A DNA stretch of 64,000 nt from Candidatus Heimdallarchaeota archaeon. GTDB lineage: Archaea; Asgardarchaeota; Heimdallarchaeia; Heimdallarchaeales; Kariarchaeaceae. Shown here piece after piece: positions 44,442 to 53,396 of this stretch; positions within the stretch are counted from its first letter, which is position 1, and each line of letters opens with the position of its first letter. The DNA lies in assembly GCA_026702845.1 (NCBI GenBank), contig JADCLS010000006.1, positions 248,001 through 312,000 of the forward strand, written 5' to 3'. Position numbers and translations under genes: made by a program. A model generated the notes under the pieces. That model had not been told where the DNA came from and made no database searches. It was given only the letters and a program-made list of their open reading frames with translations.

Positions 44442-46016
44442 TTAAATCACTACATTAACTTTCAAATTCTCTGGTATTTGGGGCATATTTTTGAATTTAT
44501 TGTTTTTCAGGTTTATTCGTTCAAGTTTTGCTAGGCTGAACACACATTCGGGTAGATATTCTAGAGAATTATTCTCTAGATTAATCGTATCAATAGAGCC
44601 AAGCTTGCAAATGCTCTGTGGTAGCTGACTGATACAGTTATCATTCAGAAAGATATGTTCTAATCGCTGAAGTTCTCCAATGCTATCTGGTAATGTTGAT
44701 AATTTATTGTTGATTAAATATAAATTTCTTAGTTTTCGCAAATTACCAATATTTCCGGGTAGATGTTTCAAGCAATTGTGACGAATAATAAGCTGGTTCA
44801 ACTGATTCAATTCACAAATTGCATCTGGTAATTCATAGATTTTGTTGTTACAAAGGGCAAGCTCTTCTAAATTTCTCAACTCTGAAATTTCTGCTGGTAA
44901 ATTCTCAATTTGATTATTCATTGCAGAGAGAGAGATGAGTTTGTACAACGTTAGAATTACTTCAGGAAAATCACTAAAATTATTATGATCCAAATTTAAT
45001 TTTCTCAGTCTTCTCAACCTACCTAAAGATTTCGGGATTTTATGAATCGCATTTGTGCTAAGATTGAGTGATGTGAGTTGAGATAACTCTCCTATGCTCT
45101 CAGGTAATCTTTGAAGTTTATTCTTGTGTATCGTCAAACTTCTTATCCCATCTAATTGACCTATCATATCTGGTAATGATATCAGTTGGTTTTCATGGAG
45201 AAGTAATTCTTCTAATTCACTCAGATTACAGATATTATCTGGTAATCTAATAAGCTGGTTTGAAGAAAGAATCAATATCTTTAATCTTCTAAGTTCTCCG
45301 ATACTTTCTGGGAGTACTTCTAATCCATTGCTGGATAGATCTACGTACTCAAGATATTTAAGCTGACCCAAATTCTCAGGTAGTATTATACGATTCTTTG
45401 CCAGTTTCAATTCCTTTAGGTTCGTACATTGTAAAAGTTGATCAATCTTAGTCAGGTGGTTATTATCTAGATGAAGAATACGTAATTGTTGCAGATTTGA
45501 GAAAGTATCGGGGAGGTTTGTGATGCCAGTGCTACTCAAATACAAGGTATGTAGATTTCTTAATTGAGTAATGCTTTCTGGGATTGATTTCAAATCATTA
45601 TTCTGAATGATGAGTACTTTGAGATTGGATAATTTGGCAATAGTATCAGGTATGGTTTTGAGTGTATTCGAACCTAACTGCAACACTTCAAGTTTACTTA
45701 GCTCTCCGATTTCAGGGGGTAAAACTTCTACTTGAGTTGAATAGAGGTTTAATTTTTGCAGACTGGATAAATCTCCTATGGCATTAGGTAATGCTGTAAG
45801 ATCACCTATTATCTGCAAACCACATAGATTATTTATTTCACGTAATGTACCCATTGGCAAAATCTGCAGATTATAGAAAATAACCTCCCAGCCATTCAAG
45901 TCTTCATTGTATACGATATTGACATTTACCGTAGGAAAACTAGTTCGTTTTCTGCCAAGTAATTCTAGCTCCATTCGGAACATTTCCTCATATTCCTTCT
46001 TTTCAGCTAGATTCAT
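44442..46016 (-). CDS. Leucine-rich-repeat protein with about 19 repeats
   Basis: From ATG 46016 (MNLAEKKEY; the frame is open to 46094) the protein has an N-terminal ~65-residue domain (MFRMELELLGRKR ... GWEVIFYNL). About 19 consecutive 23-residue LRRs of the 'LPxxIGxLxxLxxLxLxxNxL' type follow, ending in a short cap. This is the ROCO/bacterial-type LRR consensus, a curved scaffold for protein binding. It has no signal peptide or GTPase domain. The N-terminal domain resembles that of the LRR protein at 55537-56163 (LLG and GWEV landmarks), so the two are related. It is divergent from the UEV-like gene at 46184. Confidence 0.88.
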   Translation of the reverse strand: MNLAEKKEYEEMFRMELELLGRKRTSFPTVNVNIVYNEDLNGWEVIFYNLQILPMGTLREINNLCGLQIIGDLTALPNAIGDLSSLQKLNLYSTQVEVLPPEIGELSKLEVLQLGSNTLKTIPDTIAKLSNLKVLIIQNNDLKSIPESITQLRNLHTLYLSSTGITNLPDTFSNLQQLRILHLDNNHLTKIDQLLQCTNLKELKLAKNRIILPENLGQLKYLEYVDLSSNGLEVLPESIGELRRLKILILSSNQLIRLPDNICNLSELEELLLHENQLISLPDMIGQLDGIRSLTIHKNKLQRLPESIGELSQLTSLNLSTNAIHKIPKSLGRLRRLRKLNLDHNNFSDFPEVILTLYKLISLSAMNNQIENLPAEISELRNLEELALCNNKIYELPDAICELNQLNQLIIRHNCLKHLPGNIGNLRKLRNLYLINNKLSTLPDSIGELQRLEHIFLNDNCISQLPQSICKLGSIDTINLENNSLEYLPECVFSLAKLERINLKNNKFKNMPQIPENLKVNVVI

Positions 46017-46183
46017 ATCAATTACCCATTGAACTATCCATATTGAAATACTGTGATGTCTCTTTAGGCTATTGATCAATATGGATTGAAGCATACGATA
46101 TGGAAATAATCAATTCTAATATTCAGCATTTTGTTAGGCGAACTTAGATTATTTCAAATAAAACTATCCTCGGTCAATTGCTA

Positions 46184-46678
46184 ATGAGTGATATTAATGA
46201 ATTTGAAGTTCAATTGACAGAAATAGTCAATGAGGAGGCTCAAGTGGGACCAAAACACAAAAATTGGCAATCTCGACTTAAACTTGAGATGTCATTGATT
46301 CTTCAATATCTAAATTATATCAAAGATCACTATAAAAAATTATGGTTTGATATTAGGCCGAATAATGAACCCAAGTGGAGAGGAATTTTATGGGAAGGCA
46401 ATTTAAAAGTAAGAGAACTGGAAAACAATCTTCCATTTATAATATTAATTACATCAGAATACCCAAAGGTGTCTCCGAGGATCTTGGTAGATGAAATAGC
46501 CATTAAGCATTTCAGATGTTTATATCCCTCCAATGATTTTATCTATAATGAAAAACGGTATGTCAATATTGATCATGGGCACTTCAAAGATCAATGGAGA
46601 GCAAGCTACAATCTTGTCCATGTACTTGATAGGATATTACTGCCTTGGTTGAACTGTAGTTTTATGTTGGAAACATAG
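46184..46678 (+). CDS. E2/UEV-like ubiquitin-conjugating-fold protein (no catalytic Cys)
   Basis: The 164-residue protein follows the E2 order. An N-terminal helix (RLKLEMSLILQYLNYIK) precedes strands WFDIRPNN and RGILWEGNL, then LPFIILITSEYPKVSPRILV, the typical F-x-I-x-x-x-YP-x-x-x-P strand pair. Then NIDHGHFKDQW is followed by a helix (LVHVLDRILLPWL), corresponding to the HPN/active-site loop and crossover helix. The loop is short and carries no cysteine, so it would be a UEV-type variant like Tsg101/Mms2. I could not test the fold. ATG 46184 is chosen over TTG 46178. It ends with TAG, abutting the TPR gene. Confidence 0.55.
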   Translation: MSDINEFEVQLTEIVNEEAQVGPKHKNWQSRLKLEMSLILQYLNYIKDHYKKLWFDIRPNNEPKWRGILWEGNLKVRELENNLPFIILITSEYPKVSPRILVDEIAIKHFRCLYPSNDFIYNEKRYVNIDHGHFKDQWRASYNLVHVLDRILLPWLNCSFMLET

Positions 46679-48190
46679 TTAAAACATAGTTCTGGTGGAA
46701 TGCAGATAATCCTTGAGATCCATTGTTAACAAACGGTCAATAAGAGATGCGTTACGTTCAAGAAGGACCCTCCATTCCTCGAGTTTATCCTCGATGAGTT
46801 TTAATTCTGTGTCTACTCGTGCCTGATGAAATTTTAAGTTATTTTCCTTTGCTATTATTTTAGCATGATCTAGGATATTAACTGCAAGATCATAATCACC
46901 GTCTAATGCCACAAATTTGGATTCAAGTATTAAGGATTCTATAATCCTTGGATAGGAATGGGTTGACTGGGCATAATCAACTATTTCTTTTACTAGTACT
47001 CTGGCCTTCATATAAGTATCAGAAAAATGAAATATCGTAAACTCTTCTAGATAAAGGTCACAGAGATAGAGCATTGAATTAAATTTTACTTCAAAATTTG
47101 CCGTATCCATGTTAATTATCTGCTGGAAGATCTCCATCGCCTCAACCTTGGCCTTCATCATGGGTTTAGATTTTTGAACTAATCCAAGTGCATACTTATA
47201 ATAGAGACTTGGCAATTTTGATGTGGAACGGATACTCATCTCTTCCAGACGTTCCAGTGTTTTCTCTATGTGAATCTCATCTTCTTGCGATTGGTAGACC
47301 ACAAGCAAAGTCAGCAAGCTAGTGGCAATAAAGACTTCATTCTCAGATTTTTCCCTTAATGAGAGGCTTTTTTGAAGATGATGAATTGCTTGTTTAGCAT
47401 CATGTTTTGAGAAATTAATTAAGCCCAACATATTATGTGCATATGCAGCATCTAGATAATTACCTGATTTACCAAAGACTTTCAAACTACGATTAAGCAT
47501 CTCTTCAGCTTTTGATATATTACCTTGATCAAAGTATATTGTACCGATATTATTCAAAGTGTAGGCAATATCATTGGGATTGCCAAATTTTTCTTTCAAT
47601 ACCAAGCTTTTACTGAAATATTCGATTGCAGTGAGGAATTCGCCTTTCATATAATGAATATAGCCCATGTCATTTAATACAAAACCAAGATCTCGCTCAT
47701 CAGTCTCACTCATATCGGAATTTTCCAATAAATCCTTTACTTTCTTAAGAAGCTTCAATCCTTTCTCTCCATTTCCCTTTGCTCCTTCAAGATTTCCACG
47801 TATAAACAAAAGGAAAAGCATCTCATGAAAAAGATACTGTTGGTTATCCTCAGATAACTTACTCATTTTCTTCTCAGCATCATCCAGGCTAGTTTCACTT
47901 TCCAGTAAGTATCCTCGTAGATAGAATAGGTATGAAAGTTCTCCACATAATCTGAAATATAGTTGCAATTCAGAACCTCGTTGACCTTTTATGCTATCAT
48001 AATTAAATTGACTGAAGGCGATTTTTGCTTCATGAATTCCTTCTTCTAGTTGTCCTTTTTCTCGATAGTACTTTGCATAATAATAATGGAGAAGATGAGA
48101 TGGAACATCAAGCTCATCTATCATACTCTTTGCTTGATCATAGTGACCTTTATCTATTGCAGTAATGATTTCTGAGGCGATGGCCACCAT
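46679..48190 (-). CDS. Tetratricopeptide-repeat protein with 6-8 repeats
   Basis: The 503-residue protein has classical TPRs, e.g. 'NDMGYIHYMKGEFLTAIEYF', 'NNIGTIYFDQGNISKAEEML' and 'HNMLGLINFSKHDAKQAIHH' at about 160-260, flanked by degenerate repeats on both sides. No other domain or membrane helix is seen. It resembles bacterial signalling TPRs (Spy/LGN-like spacing of 40 residues), suggesting a scaffold. A second TPR protein is at 16849-18375. Its stop codon directly abuts that of the UEV-like gene. Confidence 0.85.
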   Translation of the reverse strand: MVAIASEIITAIDKGHYDQAKSMIDELDVPSHLLHYYYAKYYREKGQLEEGIHEAKIAFSQFNYDSIKGQRGSELQLYFRLCGELSYLFYLRGYLLESETSLDDAEKKMSKLSEDNQQYLFHEMLFLLFIRGNLEGAKGNGEKGLKLLKKVKDLLENSDMSETDERDLGFVLNDMGYIHYMKGEFLTAIEYFSKSLVLKEKFGNPNDIAYTLNNIGTIYFDQGNISKAEEMLNRSLKVFGKSGNYLDAAYAHNMLGLINFSKHDAKQAIHHLQKSLSLREKSENEVFIATSLLTLLVVYQSQEDEIHIEKTLERLEEMSIRSTSKLPSLYYKYALGLVQKSKPMMKAKVEAMEIFQQIINMDTANFEVKFNSMLYLCDLYLEEFTIFHFSDTYMKARVLVKEIVDYAQSTHSYPRIIESLILESKFVALDGDYDLAVNILDHAKIIAKENNLKFHQARVDTELKLIEDKLEEWRVLLERNASLIDRLLTMDLKDYLHSTRTMF

Positions 48191-48353
48191 GACCTATTTC
48201 ACATTCATATTGATTATATACTTTGTGCTCAACTGGCTTATGATGTCATAATTTTGAATTACGACATCTGAATTACATTACTTATCTTTCCCATTTAGAG
48301 GTGGAAATCGACCTTAAATCATATTCTGATAAAATCAAAAATGGTTTCTGTCA

Positions 48354-48398
48354 TATACTATGCGCCATAGTATAAACCATTATATACTCGATAGTATA
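48354..48398 (+). promoter_or_regulatory. Tandem PadR operators overlapping the promoter
   Basis: Two inverted repeats share the core TATACT/AGTATA. Site A is TATACTATG-CGC-CATAGTATA (48354-48374), a perfect 9-bp arm. Site B is TATACT-CGAT-AGTATA (48383-48398). Their centres lie ~26 bases apart. Site B overlaps the TATA box (TATATA 48381-48386) of the PadR-like gene starting at 48410. This layout fits autorepression by the PadR-like protein. Confidence 0.6.
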
Positions 48399-48409
48399 AT
48401 GATATAGTA

Positions 48410-48766
48410 ATGATAGCTGAAGATCTGTTGGAACGATGGACGATTGAGTTCAAAAGAGGGTTTGCCAAGCCTCTCATCCTTATGTTTTTGAAAAACAGGG
48501 AGAGCTACCCCAACAAGGTGTTACGAGAGATAAACGATCGAACCAACGGTGCAATAAGCATTGCAGGTTCAAATATCTATCCTCTGCTCAAGAGTATGGA
48601 GGAGGATGGATTGATTATCACCAAGGCAGTCGATCAGGGCAAAATCAGAAAATTATACATGTTGACATCTGAGGGAGATGAGTATCTTGAATCACTGAGA
48701 TCCGAGATGACTGATTTTCTTAAGATGATGCTTGATGTAATTACGGAGGAACAAAACAATGATTAA
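48410..48766 (+). CDS. PadR-family transcription regulator
   Basis: The 118-residue protein has the PadR N-terminal winged helix: 'FAKPLILMFLKNRESYPNKVLREINDRT', 'SNIYPLLKSMEEDGLI' (recognition helix and wing start) and 'RKLYMLTSEGDEYLESL', then a dimerisation helix. PadR proteins repress stress, antibiotic or membrane genes until a ligand binds. It is the first gene of an operon with RDD, YbcI-like and flavodoxin genes; it overlaps the RDD gene by eight bases. The inverted repeats at 48354-48398 make autoregulation likely. A leaderless transcript is probable. Confidence 0.88.
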   Translation: MIAEDLLERWTIEFKRGFAKPLILMFLKNRESYPNKVLREINDRTNGAISIAGSNIYPLLKSMEEDGLIITKAVDQGKIRKLYMLTSEGDEYLESLRSEMTDFLKMMLDVITEEQNND

Positions 48767-49409
48767 ACATGCAGAACTATACCGGTACCTGGAGCAGGTT
48801 AGCTCATACTTACCACTCTCTCAATCAGAAAGCAAGCGAATTCTTGATGAACTGGAAACTGAATACCTTGAAGGTGCGGAACAAGAGAAAACTCCGGAAA
48901 ATTATTTTGGAGAGGCAAAATTAACTGCTCAAAATATCATGCAAGGTATCCATCCAAACCCAATAGAGGCTAGTATATCCATACGAGCTTGGGCCTATCT
49001 ATTTGATTCTGCGATCATTGGTGCATTTCTCACTGTTTTCTTTGCAGTTCCATTCTTTGTACTAGACTGGGAGACAACATTTGATGGTCCATATGATGTG
49101 TTAAGGATAATTTACATCATAATTATCATGATATATTCATTGACTATTTTTGGTCTTGCCTTCTCCCTGTATTTTATCCCTGAAAAGTGGTATGCACAAT
49201 CCCTGGGTAAAAAGGTGTTTGGTTTGTATGTACTGGATGCAACAGGTATCAAGATCAGCTGGAAACAGGCTATTATTAGAAATATCACCAAATTCACAGA
49301 AGGTGGTCTTCCACTTGATGTATTTCTAGGATGGCTAATAAAAAAGGAGGGTCAGACCCTTACCAAGGCTAGTGATATCCTTGCTGAGACAAAGGTGGTA
49401 CTTCTATAA
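48759..49409 (+). CDS. RDD-family membrane protein with HAAS-like N-terminus
   Basis: The N-terminal ~70 residues (YLEQVSSYLPLSQSESKRILDELETE and 'YFGEAKLTAQNIM') match the HAAS/DUF1700-type helical domain found next to PadR regulators. An RDD domain follows: RAWAYLFDSAIIGAF near 76-90 (R-D in strand order), two membrane helices (about 85-108 and 118-142), and QSLGKKVFGLYVLD. PadR-HAAS pairs are a known cassette: the HAAS protein acts as membrane partner or sensor. It overlaps the next gene by one base. Confidence 0.75.
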   Translation: MIKHAELYRYLEQVSSYLPLSQSESKRILDELETEYLEGAEQEKTPENYFGEAKLTAQNIMQGIHPNPIEASISIRAWAYLFDSAIIGAFLTVFFAVPFFVLDWETTFDGPYDVLRIIYIIIIMIYSLTIFGLAFSLYFIPEKWYAQSLGKKVFGLYVLDATGIKISWKQAIIRNITKFTEGGLPLDVFLGWLIKKEGQTLTKASDILAETKVVLL

Positions 49410-49888
49410 TGGCAGGACTGATACATTTAGGAATTGGTTTGGCTTTTAAAAAAGTCACTCCCCAGATACATACTGGTATATTGGTTGCTCTTTCCTATGG
49501 CATTGACCTTATATGGGGAATCTTTTACTTCACTGGCCTTGAGAGCTTGGGATCAGGCATTACTCCATTTTCCCATGGGCTCTTCATGGCTCTAATGTGG
49601 ACTGCACTCGTATCCACCCTCATCTACTGGAAAACCAAGGATCGAAACCTAACAGTTCTCCTTGGCCTCCTGTTCTACAGCCACTGGATCATTGATTTCA
49701 TCAGTCATCCCATGACTGCAGTATTTCCAGGTGATCTGGGTCTGACATTTTTCTTTGAAGATACTCCACTTCTTGGATTGGGTGTTTGGAGTATTCAGCT
49801 AGGAATGATCATAGGTGAATATGTGTGCACTGCACTATGTCTTGGTATCTTCATCCATACCAAGATGCAGCTGAAAAAGGAAGTTTAG
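49409..49888 (+). CDS. YbcI/DUF457-like membrane protein
   Basis: Five membrane helices span the 159 residues. The pattern LIHLGIGLAFKK (histidine in helix 1), PFSHGLFMAL and 'YSHWIIDFISHP' matches the YbcI/DUF457 family of membrane-bound predicted metal-dependent hydrolases (LexA-regulated, phospholipase-like). The three His-containing motifs could coordinate a metal. Part of the PadR operon. Confidence 0.65.
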   Translation: MAGLIHLGIGLAFKKVTPQIHTGILVALSYGIDLIWGIFYFTGLESLGSGITPFSHGLFMALMWTALVSTLIYWKTKDRNLTVLLGLLFYSHWIIDFISHPMTAVFPGDLGLTFFFEDTPLLGLGVWSIQLGMIIGEYVCTALCLGIFIHTKMQLKKEV

Positions 49889-49890
49889 AA

Positions 49891-50361
49891 ATGAAAATAC
49901 TTATCATCCATAATTCTGCATTTGGGAATGGAATAACTCTTGCCAAAACCATCGCTGCAGAATTTGATACTGAAGAGGTTCTAATTCATCACAATGGAGA
50001 AATATCTCCTTTTGATGCAATTGTATGGAATCCAGATTTATTGATCATGGGGACTGCAGTACGCGTATTTAGAATTAATCGTCAATCTAAGAAATGGATA
50101 GATACCCTCAATAAGATTCTGAAAGAGAAGGGGAAAAAAATCCCATTTGGAGCTTGTTTCATCACCCATGCATTATCAACTGAGAAACATATGAAGAAGG
50201 GACACAATTTCCTGTCCAAACTAGAGAAAGGAGAGTTTGAAGAAGTATGGCCTGAATGGATAACTGGCAAAGTTATTAGTCAAGATGGGCCTTTTGAGGA
50301 AGGAGTGCTGGACTATGTCTCTGGAAAAGCAAAAGAGATGATTTCATGGATACAATATTGA
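49891..50361 (+). CDS. Flavodoxin-like protein
   Basis: The 156-residue protein starts at ATG 49891, two bases after the YbcI-like stop. MKILIIHNSAFGNG has a flavodoxin phosphate-loop position (S-x-x-G-N-G/T) for FMN; 'DLLIMGTAVRVFRI' and 'PFGACFITHAL' are the second and third FMN-contact loops. The length fits short flavodoxins or flavodoxin-domain (protoporphyrinogen oxidase HemG-like) proteins. It closes the PadR operon and may supply reducing power to or at the membrane. Confidence 0.8.
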   Translation: MKILIIHNSAFGNGITLAKTIAAEFDTEEVLIHHNGEISPFDAIVWNPDLLIMGTAVRVFRINRQSKKWIDTLNKILKEKGKKIPFGACFITHALSTEKHMKKGHNFLSKLEKGEFEEVWPEWITGKVISQDGPFEEGVLDYVSGKAKEMISWIQY

Positions 50362-50518
50362 ACTAGTTATGCTATACACTGTTAAAATTTCAAAATTTTT
50401 GATCCTTTTGAAACAATTTCCCTAATGAATTGTTATTTCAAGAATTACACATCTATCAGAACAGGAATATCTCTGTAACTAGCTTACAGTTTTTATTCTC
50501 CATCCATAAGTTTACCCT

Positions 50519-51223
50519 ATGGTATTGTTTTCCCTAGATCGAGTTTCAGTTCAGATTAATGATTCGCAATTATTAAAAGAAATCAAGGTAGAAATACCTG
50601 AGAATCAGATCACGATCATACTTGGACCATCAGGTGGGGGAAAGACTACGTTTCTAAAAACTTTGGTAAAACTGCTTAATTATACTGGGACTATACGGTA
50701 TCGAGGAAATGAAATAACCAATTTACAAGTAAATGAGTATAGAAATGAAGTGGTGTACTTAGGACAAACCCCATACATGATTCCAGGTACGGTTAGAGAG
50801 AACATTTCATGGGCAAATAACCAAGTTAATGTTGAATCAATGCTTTCACAGGTAGGATTAGAGGGTAAATATTTAGAGCAGGAAGCTGAAACGCTTTCTG
50901 TGGGTCAGAAGCAGCGAGTTCAACTCGCACGAGGACTTGCTTTAAACCCCAAGGTTCTTCTCCTTGATGAACCCTCATCCGCTTTAGATGCAATTTCCAA
51001 GGAAGGACTTATAGAGTTAGTAGAATCAATACGTGCTCTGGGTATCTCAATCATTATGATCACCCATGATATCTCAGATGCTAAACGGATTGCTGATTAC
51101 CTCATAATTTTGAATGAGGGAAGAGTTATTCTCTCAGGTGAGGCTGCTGAAGTATTACAAAAGTTGCATTCTTTATCGGAAGCAGATACATTGAGAGAAT
51201 TGATAAGGGGGACTTCACCATGA
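50519..51223 (+). CDS. fetA: ABC transporter ATP-binding protein, FetA-like
   Basis: The 234-residue ATPase has Walker A GPSGGGKT (about 38-45), the signature LSVGQKQRVQLARG near 121-134, Walker B VLLLDEPSS, and the H-loop MITHD. Its Q-loop is LGQTPYMIPGT. It overlaps the membrane subunit gene by four bases. With FetB it would form the FetAB (YbbLM) exporter, proposed to export iron and reduce oxidative stress in Escherichia coli; that role here is inference. Confidence 0.9.
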   Translation: MVLFSLDRVSVQINDSQLLKEIKVEIPENQITIILGPSGGGKTTFLKTLVKLLNYTGTIRYRGNEITNLQVNEYRNEVVYLGQTPYMIPGTVRENISWANNQVNVESMLSQVGLEGKYLEQEAETLSVGQKQRVQLARGLALNPKVLLLDEPSSALDAISKEGLIELVESIRALGISIIMITHDISDAKRIADYLIILNEGRVILSGEAAEVLQKLHSLSEADTLRELIRGTSP

Positions 51224-52026
51224 GTATTTTAGATCCAATTCTAGCTATCATTTCTGATGAAGAGGTTGTATCTTCATTAACAAGATTTTTAGGTTCACTT
51301 CTCCTTTTTTTAATCATTTTATTCTCTGTTCTGAGGACAGAGAAGTCAATGCAGAGTAATGTTATCCTATCAACTTTTCGAGGATTATTACAGATCGTTA
51401 TACTAGGATCAATATTGAATATCATTTTCACACTTAGACACACCATTTTATTATTTGGTGTAATTACCATTATGATTGGATTCGGTGCTCAAACTGCTGC
51501 CAAACGACATGAAATAAGGGATCTTTTCAGAGTGTATCTACTCTCTCTCGGTATATCGGTATATATTATAATGGTCACCATGTCGCTACTAGGTGTTTTA
51601 CCTATTGATGAACCTGAATTTTGGATTCCTATTGGAGGGATGATTACAGGAAATTCTATGAATATCACATACTTGACCATAAGCAATATTGAAAAGGATA
51701 TGAAACAAAGAAAAGGAGAAATTGAGACTGCACTGGCCCTTGGATTCACACCACAACGAATTTACTCCAAATTATCAATAGGATCAAAGGCAATTGTACT
51801 GGCTATCACCCCTACCACCAATAATCTACGTACGCTAGGACTTGTTTTCATTCCTGGATTGATGACTGGTCTTCTAATCGGGGGAATATCCCCAATTGCT
51901 GCTGCATTGCTTCAAGTTATGATATTTCTACTTATTCTCAGTGGTGGGTTATTATCCGCATTTATATCAGTAAAATTGATCTTGCCTTACTTCTTTGATA
52001 TGGATAACCAGAATTTACTCCAATAA
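51220..52026 (+). CDS. fetB: ABC transporter permease, FetB-like
   Basis: The 268-residue membrane protein has about seven helices. The conserved block GMITGNSMNITYLTISNI is followed by the charged coupling region ETALALGFTPQRIY, and then helices containing 'GLVFIPGLMTGLLIGGISPI'. These are the landmarks of the UPF0014/FetB family. It is translationally coupled with the FetA-like ATPase. The family acts as an exporter. Confidence 0.85.
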   Translation: MSILDPILAIISDEEVVSSLTRFLGSLLLFLIILFSVLRTEKSMQSNVILSTFRGLLQIVILGSILNIIFTLRHTILLFGVITIMIGFGAQTAAKRHEIRDLFRVYLLSLGISVYIIMVTMSLLGVLPIDEPEFWIPIGGMITGNSMNITYLTISNIEKDMKQRKGEIETALALGFTPQRIYSKLSIGSKAIVLAITPTTNNLRTLGLVFIPGLMTGLLIGGISPIAAALLQVMIFLLILSGGLLSAFISVKLILPYFFDMDNQNLLQ

Positions 52027-52165
52027 ACCGATATTAATAACAATTAATCGTAGGATTCAAACACTCATTCTTATGAGATAGAAATATTAGAAAATGAGTA
52101 TCAAAGAGGAGTAAAATTTCCATACCTTTGAGCTTCTTGAGTTGTAAAATTGCAATAGAATTGAA

Positions 52166-53248
52166 CTAAAATACTTTTAATGGGCTTTTCTTACGTTTCC
52201 AAGCCTTCTTCATCATCCATGACAGAATATTCTTGGGGGGTTTACTTAGTTCTTTCTTTTCTCTCAATACCAATTTCAATGCATTCTCTGGACAGGTAAT
52301 CGCACATACTCCACAACCCACACACTTCACATCATCGATCTCACAAATTTCATTAATAGTTATTGCTCCAAATTGGCAGCGATCTTCACATTCACCACAG
52401 GCAAGACAAATACCCTCTTCCACAGTCATCCGATAATCTGACTTAACAAGTGCATTTGGCTGGTCCCACTGAACTAGTGATCGCATCACACCACAGCAAC
52501 AGGTACAACAATTACAGATATATCCATGTCCTTCCTCAACATTCATTGTATTGTGAATTAATCCCTCTTCCTCAGCATCCATTAGTATCTGAATCGCTTG
52601 TTCTCTAGATATGGGTTTGGATCTTGTATGCTCATTATAGGCATTTTCCTTGCGTTCAAATGTGAGACAAACATTTTTGGAGTAATTGCACCCCTCCCCA
52701 AGGAGTTCACGTTCCTTTTTACAGATACAATCACGTACACCCCAACTTTTAGCGTTATTAACTATGGCTTCTGCCTGCTGGTAAGGATAAATCTCTAATT
52801 CAGGTTCGATTACACGGTTAACTGGAACAACACGGAAAATTTCAGGTTTAGTCGCAAAAAGATCTGTGTATCGTGTTTTAGCAAAGTATTCCTCGAGTAG
52901 TTTGGCAAACTCTGCATCTAATCTATCTATCTGCTCCTCATATATCCCAACCACAAATGGCATCAATCCATATTTATGGTTACCATCTTGTTTTTTGTAT
53001 TGTCTAATCTCACCTCTTTCGTGCATGGTTTCAAGGAGAGGCGCAAGATAGTCGACCTCTAGTTTCAAGCGTTTGGCCATGACTTCAGCAGTCTCTCCTC
53101 TCAGTTTCATCTGAGCAGCAATTCTTGCTTCTTCCTCAGTAAAGATCCATTTGAGTACTCTGATATGAGTGTCATCATCAGTGAGATTGAAACCCTGTGG
53201 GATTTTATTTAGTACCTTTGCCAATTTGTGATAGATTTCATCTGCCAT
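52166..53248 (-). CDS. Ferredoxin protein with N-terminal winged helix
   Basis: The 360-residue protein has a winged-helix-like N-terminus (about 25-105, 'TAEVMAKRLKLEVDYLAPLLETM'), and then Cys motifs DCICKKERELLGEGCNY and YICNCCTCCCGVMR. A classic 2x[4Fe-4S] ferredoxin domain with CLACGECEDRCQFGAI and CVGCGVCAITCPENA (about 285-335) follows. This layout occurs in a group of anaerobe ferredoxins linked to redox-responsive or heterodisulfide-type systems, exact role unknown. A basic tail (KKAWKRKKSP) ends it. It is a lone gene. Confidence 0.78.
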   Translation of the reverse strand: MADEIYHKLAKVLNKIPQGFNLTDDDTHIRVLKWIFTEEEARIAAQMKLRGETAEVMAKRLKLEVDYLAPLLETMHERGEIRQYKKQDGNHKYGLMPFVVGIYEEQIDRLDAEFAKLLEEYFAKTRYTDLFATKPEIFRVVPVNRVIEPELEIYPYQQAEAIVNNAKSWGVRDCICKKERELLGEGCNYSKNVCLTFERKENAYNEHTRSKPISREQAIQILMDAEEEGLIHNTMNVEEGHGYICNCCTCCCGVMRSLVQWDQPNALVKSDYRMTVEEGICLACGECEDRCQFGAITINEICEIDDVKCVGCGVCAITCPENALKLVLREKKELSKPPKNILSWMMKKAWKRKKSPLKVF

Positions 53249-53396
53249 ACAACACTTATGATTTCGTATATTAAAAATACCACGTGTGTATTGGAAACAG
53301 TTGGTAGATAATTGTTAAGTTTCAGTATATTTGTAATATTGAACTTATTTATTCTCGTAAACGTGGATTTATATAATTTCATCCTATTCATTCCCT

